Assembly: GCA_017382775.1 (NCBI GenBank)
Contig: JAFNZQ010000216.1
Span: 1 to 11,380, forward strand
Reading direction: 5' to 3'
DNA: 11,380 nt
Origin: Spirochaetaceae bacterium
Lineage (GTDB): Bacteria > Spirochaetota > Spirochaetia > Treponematales > Treponemataceae
Shown: positions 7,611 through 11,380 of the stretch, one piece after another
Numbering within the stretch: the first letter of the stretch is position 1
Layout: each line of letters starts with the position of its first letter
Translations under genes and position numbers: made by a program
Notes under the pieces: generated by a model
What the model saw: the letters and a program-made list of their open reading frames with translations, nothing else
The model's database searches: none
What the model was told of the DNA's origin: nothing

Positions 7611-7635
7611 AACTATTAGAAAAATTCGAATAGTT
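7611..7635. repeat. Hairpin in repeat copy 1
   Basis: Arms AACTATTAGAA (7611-7621) and TTCGAATAGTT (7625-7635) flank a 3-base loop. Ten of eleven positions pair; the A at 7618 is mismatched. No T run follows on either strand, so it is not a standard intrinsic terminator. Confidence 0.8.
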
Positions 7636-7682
7636 GGGGTGAGAATGGCGACAACGCAACCGTCATTCCGTGGAAGAATTTT

Positions 7683-7717
7683 CCGCCATCGATTTGGTTG
7701 GGTTCACCTTGTGGCGG
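7683..7717. repeat. Stem bridging repeat copies 1 and 2
   Basis: CCGCCA (7683-7688) pairs with TGGCGG (7712-7717), which crosses the junction between copies 1 and 2. The flanks TTTT and AAAA could extend the stem past a two-base bulge. The same arrangement recurs at 7799-7833 across the junction of copies 2 and 3. Confidence 0.55.
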
Positions 7718-7726
7718 CGAAAAATG

Positions 7727-7751
7727 AACTATTAGAAAAATTCGAATAGTT
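7727..7751. repeat. Hairpin in repeat copy 2
   Basis: Identical to the copy 1 hairpin: arms 7727-7737 and 7741-7751 with the same single mismatch and AAA loop. Confidence 0.8.
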
Positions 7752-7798
7752 GGGGCGAGAATGACGACAACGCAACCGTCGTTCCGTGGAAGAATTTT

Positions 7799-7833
7799 CC
7801 GCCATCGATTTGGTTGGGTTCACCTTGTGGCGG
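7799..7833. repeat. Stem bridging repeat copies 2 and 3
   Basis: The same CCGCCA (7799-7804) and TGGCGG (7828-7833) pair as at the first junction, with an identical 23-base intervening sequence. Confidence 0.55.
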
Positions 7834-7841
7834 CGAAACCG

Positions 7842-7866
7842 AACTATTCGAAAAATTCGAATAGTT
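7842..7866. repeat. Hairpin in partial repeat copy 3 (perfect palindrome)
   Basis: Arms AACTATTCGAA (7842-7852) and TTCGAATAGTT (7856-7866) pair at all 11 positions around an AAA loop. The base mismatched in copies 1 and 2 is restored here to a C-G pair. It is 115 rather than 116 bases from the copy 2 hairpin because of the one-base deletion. Confidence 0.85.
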
Positions 7867-7901
7867 GGGGTGTGGTGAGAAAAAAATGTGGCGATTACGG
7901 C

Positions 7902-7950
7902 AAAAAAAACGACAGCGGTATAATCTCCCCTAAAAACTATACAGCAGTCG
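7902..7950 (-). terminator. Intrinsic terminator of the nucleoside kinase gene
   Basis: Read on the minus strand, the arms CGACTGCTGTATA (7938-7950) and TATACCGCTGTCG (7910-7922) pair at 11 of 13 positions around a 15-base loop. They are followed by eight T residues (7902-7909). It starts 15 bases after the kinase stop codon, as expected of a rho-independent terminator. Confidence 0.8.
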
Positions 7951-7964
7951 CCTTAATGAGAATA

Positions 7965-9626
7965 TCAATATTTGAATGAACTTCCGCCGATAAACTCTCG
8001 CAACAGTGATTGTTTTGGAACCATTGTGTCGGGGATGGGCAAAAAGTTGTCCAAGAACGCCAAAAGGTGGGACGCCTGGGTGTATGCGCTATCCGTGGGC
8101 GGAACGCACCGCAACAAGGGCTCGGCATAAACTTTCAGAACGGAAAGTTCGTAATCCAAGGCGGTGTTTATCATCACGTCGGCATTGTTTTGGAACGGGA
8201 ATATGTGCAAGACTTCGCCTTTCTGAACGCTGGGCCACATCCCGATACTTTGGGACGCCGTTTTGCCACGATGCCATGAGTCCCGTACAATTCGACGAAT
8301 AAGTCGATTGTCCCGGGTGGACACACGGGTATGATCGTCCAAATTAAGCTGCGTCAATGCGGAAACGTAAATTTTGAACTTCTCGTCGCTGCCTATTAAG
8401 TGGGTAAGTTTGTCGTTAAGTCCGTGAATCCCTTCCATAATCAAAATGTCATTCTTGTTCAGATGCATTTTTTTCTGGCCGTCGTAGTAGTATTTCCCTA
8501 GAGAAAAGTCATAGGACGGAATTTCCACCTCTTTGCCGTTGAATAAATCAATCAGGTCCTTGTTGAGCTGTTCCACTCGAAGGGCTTCCAAACATTCGTA
8601 ATCGTAATTTCCGTTTTCGTCCTTGGGTGTGTCGGCCCGTCCGATGTAGTAGTCGTCCAAGCTTATTACCTTAGGTGTAAAACCTCGAACCCGTAACTGC
8701 ATAGCGATTTTTTTTGACGATGTTGTTTTTCCGGAACTGGACGGTCCCGCAATGAGAACGAGTTTAACATTCTTCTGCGAATAAATCATTTCAGCAGCGT
8801 CGGAAAAGCATTTATTCTGCAATGTTTCGCAAATGTCCATGAAGTCCGTGAAATTCCCGGTGCAAACCAACTCGTTTAAATCTGCGACAGATGTTACATC
8901 CAGTTTTTTGCCCCAATTTTTGTATCGTTCGTAAACCAAAAACAGTTGTTTGTGCTCGGAAATCGGTTTCAAGGTTTTCGGAGTGCGTGAAGGCGGGAAA
9001 CGGAGCAAAAATCCGGAACCGAATTTTTTCAGTTCGAAAACGTGCAAAAGTCCTGTGGAAGGCAAAAGTGGCGTTGTGTACAGGTCGGAAAATTCATCGA
9101 TTTTGTTTATTCGATAGTTGGGAGCGGCCACAAAGTTCAACTGCTTTCGGGTTTTAATCAAATTGAGTTTATCAAACAACTCAATGGCTTCCTCGTATGG
9201 AATTCGAGCCTGGCGAATGACTTCGTTGCTGTCAATGATTTTCTGCATTTGCTTCCAAAGCAAATCCAAATCCTCATCGCTGATTGAATCCTCGTCATCG
9301 AAGGTGTAATAATAGCCGTGGCCCAAACTATGCCCCACCAAAAGGCGTTTTTCGGGAAAAAGCATGTGGGATGCAGCCGCCAATACAAAGCACAAAGTCG
9401 ACCGATAAACCGATGCACCTTCCGATGAAGATGCAAAAACCGGCTCCAATCGGGCACTGTGACGTATCGGCTCCCGTAGAGAGCATAATCGATTGTTCAA
9501 AAGAACCGCATAAATGTCCTCGGCTTCCACATTATAGCTTTTTGCCAAGTCATCCAAAATTTCAAAGGGAGTAGAACCATAGGAGACTGATTTTTTTTCA
9601 TTTCCAAATGTTAAAAAAATTTCCAT
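7965..9626 (-). CDS. TGS/SAD-domain nucleoside (uridine) kinase
   Basis: Probable cytoplasmic nucleoside kinase of the uridine-kinase family, phosphorylating a nucleoside with ATP or GTP in salvage. Seen in 553 residues: a TGS domain at about 1-65; a domain at about 70-215 resembling the second additional (editing) domain of threonyl-tRNA synthetase, with VGHSLGHGYYYTFD at 97-110; and a P-loop kinase from about 286, with Walker A GPSSSGKTT (294-302), SLDDYY (322-327, the family's DSFY-like nucleoside-binding loop), MEGIHGL (397-403) and a lid with STRDNRLIRRIVRD (436-449). The four zinc/catalytic positions of the ThrRS editing site appear to be S76, F80, Y183 and L187, so the editing centre should be inactive. 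This domain fusion is known in spirochaetes, Thermotogae and others; the true substrate is uncertain. The start ATG lies 6 bases from a consensus -10, so the mRNA is probably leaderless. A terminator follows. Confidence 0.9.
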   Translation of the reverse strand: MEIFLTFGNEKKSVSYGSTPFEILDDLAKSYNVEAEDIYAVLLNNRLCSLREPIRHSARLEPVFASSSEGASVYRSTLCFVLAAASHMLFPEKRLLVGHSLGHGYYYTFDDEDSISDEDLDLLWKQMQKIIDSNEVIRQARIPYEEAIELFDKLNLIKTRKQLNFVAAPNYRINKIDEFSDLYTTPLLPSTGLLHVFELKKFGSGFLLRFPPSRTPKTLKPISEHKQLFLVYERYKNWGKKLDVTSVADLNELVCTGNFTDFMDICETLQNKCFSDAAEMIYSQKNVKLVLIAGPSSSGKTTSSKKIAMQLRVRGFTPKVISLDDYYIGRADTPKDENGNYDYECLEALRVEQLNKDLIDLFNGKEVEIPSYDFSLGKYYYDGQKKMHLNKNDILIMEGIHGLNDKLTHLIGSDEKFKIYVSALTQLNLDDHTRVSTRDNRLIRRIVRDSWHRGKTASQSIGMWPSVQKGEVLHIFPFQNNADVMINTALDYELSVLKVYAEPLLRCVPPTDSAYTQASHLLAFLDNFLPIPDTMVPKQSLLREFIGGSSFKY

Positions 9627-9632
9627 AGTAAG

Positions 9633-9661
9633 ATTATAACCGATAAAGTGTCAGTTGTCAA
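9633..9661 (-). promoter_or_regulatory. Consensus sigma-70 promoter of the kinase gene, predicted leaderless
   Basis: Minus-strand TTGACA (9656-9661), 17-base spacer, TATAAT (9633-9638): both boxes match consensus fully. Six bases, CTTACT, separate the -10 from the ATG at 9624-9626, so +1 should be the A of the ATG. A T/A-rich stretch lies just upstream of the -35. Confidence 0.85.
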
Positions 9662-9709
9662 GAAAAAAATTACTTCCTCGGATTTTATTTGCGGATGGAT
9701 AGTCCCCTG

Positions 9710-9738
9710 TTGACAAAAAAAAGTTTTTCTGATACAAT
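9710..9738 (+). promoter_or_regulatory. Sigma-70 promoter of the LysRS gene, predicted leaderless
   Basis: TTGACA (9710-9715), 17-base spacer, TACAAT (9733-9738, 5 of 6). Six bases, ATTTGT, separate the -10 from the ATG at 9745-9747, placing +1 at the A of the ATG. It is divergent from the kinase promoter, with 48 bases between the two -35 boxes; I see no operator in that gap. Confidence 0.85.
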
Positions 9739-9744
9739 ATTTGT

Positions 9745-11352
9745 ATGAGTGAAAAAAAATCTTTGCACTGGGCTGATATAACAGCCGAAAAAATTGTTAG
9801 AGAAAAAGGCGATTTGCCTTCCTATACCTGTGCTTCCGGAATTACACCTTCCGGAACTGTTCATATCGGAAACTTCCGAGAGATTATTTCCGTGGAATTG
9901 GTCGTTCGAGCCCTGCGTCAGTTGGGAAAAAATGTTCGTTTCATCTATTCCTGGGATGATTATGACGTTTTCCGAAAGGTTCCGAAAAACATGCCCAAGG
10001 CCGATGTCTTGGAACAACATCTTCGGTTCCCCATAACCTTGGTTCCCGATCCTTTCGACCGGGACGAATCCTACGCCCGCCATCACGAAGTTGATGTGGA
10101 AAATATTTTGCCCCGAGTTGGTATCTTTCCCGAATACCTTTACCAGGCGGAACGATATCAAAAATCACTTTACGCCGAAGGAATGCGAACAGCCTTGCAG
10201 AACAAGGAAAAAATTCGGGAAATTTTGGACAGCGTTCGGGATGAAAATCACAAAATCGTGGGTGAATACTGGCCCATTTCCGCCTTTTGCGCAAAATGCA
10301 ATCGCGATACAACGGAAATTCTCGGTTACGACGGCGAATACGGAGTGGAATATCGTTGTACCGAATGCGGCCACCAAACCAAGGTTGATTTACGAGAATG
10401 CAGCGAAATCAAGTTGGGTTGGCGTGTGGATTGGCCCATGCGTTGGGCTTACGAAAAAAACGTTTTCGAGCCTGCCGGAAAGGATCACCACAGTCAAGGC
10501 GGAAGTTTCGACACGGCGCGACGTGTTTGTGAAGAAGTATACGATTGGAAGTCGCCGGTTACTTTTCAATACGATTTCATCGGACAAAAGGGCTTGCCCG
10601 GAAAAATGGCCTCTTCGTCAGGGTACGTTCTCACTTTAGGCGACGTTTTGGCGGTTTATCAAAGTGAGGTAACACGCTATTTGTTTGCCGGAACGCGCCC
10701 CAACACGGAATTTGTAATCAGTTTTGATTTGGACGTTATTAAAATTTACGAAGATTACGATAAAACCGAACGAATTGCCTTCGGTGTGGATAAGGCCAAA
10801 AATGATGACGTTCTTGCCAAGGAACGCCGGATTTATCAGCTTTCCCAGGTGGATGAAGCCGAAGCGGCCGCCTTGGAATTCGGTCCCGAGAAAATGCCCT
10901 ATCAAATTCCGTTCCGACATTTGTGCAATTTGCTCCAAATAAATTCCGGCGATGTGGACGCAGTGGTTCGTACTCAGTCGGAAATAAAAGATTGGCAAAT
11001 CCCCCGATTTAAAGAACGCTGTCTTTGTGCATGGAACTGGATTCGGGAATTTGCTCCGGAAGAATTCCGTTTTTCCTTGCTTGATTGCAAAAAATTCGAC
11101 TTTGCGGAAAACGAAAAGAATGCTTTAACGGAATTGCGAGACTCGGTTTTGCCGAAATTGGATGAAACGGACGAAAAAGCCATTTCGTCAATGTTGTACG
11201 ATATTGCCGAAAAGAATGCTCTTGAGCCAAAGGCCTTTTTCCTTTGCGTTTACCGCGCATTGATTGGAAAGGATCAAGGTCCGCGATTGGCCAATTTTCT
11301 TAAAATAATCGGTTCAGAAAGGCTTTCGAAAATTTTGGATTTATCGCTGTAA
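9745..11352 (+). CDS. lysK: Class I lysyl-tRNA synthetase
   Basis: Charges tRNA-Lys with lysine in the cytoplasm. This is the archaeal-type class I enzyme found in spirochaetes, alphaproteobacteria and a few other bacteria, unrelated to the usual class II LysS. Seen in 535 residues: HWADITAEKI at 8-17; the class I signature HIGN at 40-43 after GITPSG; SWDDYDVFRKVP at 69-80; a zinc-ribbon-like set of cysteines C182, C185, C205 and C208; GKDHHSQGGS at 245-254; and the KMSKS-equivalent KMASSSG at 287-293. The remaining 240 residues form the helical anticodon-binding part. The length fits the family, and conserved residues start within 8 residues of the ATG, so no later start is possible. There is no Shine-Dalgarno and translation is probably leaderless. 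The gene is complete; only 28 bases follow its stop, with no terminator visible. Confidence 0.96.
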   Translation: MSEKKSLHWADITAEKIVREKGDLPSYTCASGITPSGTVHIGNFREIISVELVVRALRQLGKNVRFIYSWDDYDVFRKVPKNMPKADVLEQHLRFPITLVPDPFDRDESYARHHEVDVENILPRVGIFPEYLYQAERYQKSLYAEGMRTALQNKEKIREILDSVRDENHKIVGEYWPISAFCAKCNRDTTEILGYDGEYGVEYRCTECGHQTKVDLRECSEIKLGWRVDWPMRWAYEKNVFEPAGKDHHSQGGSFDTARRVCEEVYDWKSPVTFQYDFIGQKGLPGKMASSSGYVLTLGDVLAVYQSEVTRYLFAGTRPNTEFVISFDLDVIKIYEDYDKTERIAFGVDKAKNDDVLAKERRIYQLSQVDEAEAAALEFGPEKMPYQIPFRHLCNLLQINSGDVDAVVRTQSEIKDWQIPRFKERCLCAWNWIREFAPEEFRFSLLDCKKFDFAENEKNALTELRDSVLPKLDETDEKAISSMLYDIAEKNALEPKAFFLCVYRALIGKDQGPRLANFLKIIGSERLSKILDLSL

Positions 11353-11380
11353 ATTTTTCGCCAAGGGGAATTTCTCTTCC

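Larger units (their letters stand above)
7599..7872. repeat. 116-base tandem repeat, two full copies and a partial third
   Basis: Copy 1 spans 7599-7714, copy 2 7715-7830 and the partial copy 3 7831-7872. Copies 1 and 2 differ at only three positions, all transitions. Copy 3 has a one-base deletion and a few substitutions. Each full unit contains a hairpin of 11-base arms near its start, a small GAC/GTC stem, and a CCGCCA/TGGCGG stem that bridges the unit junction. It lies wholly between the terminator of the kinase gene and the promoter region of the operon. It is not a CRISPR array (no spacers) and carries no transposase. 116 is not a multiple of three, so it does not encode a repeated protein. 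The function is unknown; it could be a local duplication of an extragenic palindromic element. Confidence 0.9.

Noticed and set aside
7444-7659. Minus-strand 71-codon open frame with a lysine/phenylalanine-rich end
   Set aside because: It starts in the repeat and ends in the A/T tracts over the operon promoter; its composition is that of low-complexity DNA and there is no ribosome site or family resemblance.
7690-7715. tRNA-like T arm (GGTTGGGTTCACC)
   Set aside because: No acceptor, D or anticodon arms can be built around it and the stem is only three pairs.
7611-7866. Repeat hairpins as intrinsic terminators
   Set aside because: AT-rich stems and no T run on either strand; the real terminator for the kinase is at 7902-7950.
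7599-7872. CRISPR array
   Set aside because: Units abut directly with no variable spacers, the 116-base period is too long, and no cas gene is nearby.
9662-9709. Operator or riboswitch between the divergent promoters
   Set aside because: No inverted repeat of useful length, and leaderless transcripts leave no room for a riboswitch.
10091-10639. 182-codon frame overlapping the LysRS gene on the same strand
   Set aside because: A frame-shifted shadow of LysRS over its conserved zinc and active-site regions; the LysRS frame is unbroken and complete.

Overview
The window looks like chromosomal DNA of a spirochaete, most likely Treponema or a close relative. The evidence is an archaeal-type class I lysyl-tRNA synthetase, two predicted lipoproteins with spirochaete-style lipoboxes, a modular surface lipoprotein of Ig-like, BspA-like and Listeria-Bacteroides-like repeats, and moderate-to-low GC with many A/T tracts. 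The genus is inferred; no rRNA or other marker is present.

Layout. At the left edge is the 3' two thirds of a plus-strand lipid glycosyltransferase (2-751). Its stop codon overlaps, tail to tail, the stop of a five-gene minus-strand operon (7447 down to 748). In transcription order the operon encodes a large modular lipoprotein, an 8-oxoguanine DNA glycosylase, a lipoprotein with a zincin HExxH motif, a membrane-anchored protein of unknown role, and a CCA-adding tRNA nucleotidyltransferase. Three of the four junctions are 4-base start/stop overlaps (GTGA, ATGA, GTGA). The fourth is a 52-base gap holding a near-consensus internal promoter. From 7403 to 7964 there is no convincing gene. This stretch holds the operon promoter with A-tracts upstream, a 116-base tandem repeat (two full copies plus a partial third) with built-in hairpins, and an intrinsic terminator for the next gene. 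A minus-strand TGS/SAD/P-loop nucleoside kinase (7965-9626) and a plus-strand class I lysyl-tRNA synthetase (9745-11352) are then transcribed divergently from adjacent promoters.

Most notable signal. Four sigma-70-type promoters can be read by eye, all with exactly 17-base spacers. In three of them (membrane protein, kinase, LysRS) the -10 box ends exactly 6 bases before the ATG. Transcription should then begin at the A of the start codon, giving leaderless mRNAs without a Shine-Dalgarno. The fourth promoter gives a leader of about 10 bases that starts at or next to a GGAGG.

How the genes work together. Two are information-processing genes (LysRS, CCA enzyme), one is DNA repair and one is a probable nucleotide-salvage kinase. 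The rest are envelope genes (glycolipid synthesis, lipoproteins, anchored protein). Overlapping reading frames imply translational coupling inside the operon, but I see no common pathway. No mobile element, CRISPR array or tRNA/rRNA gene was recognised.
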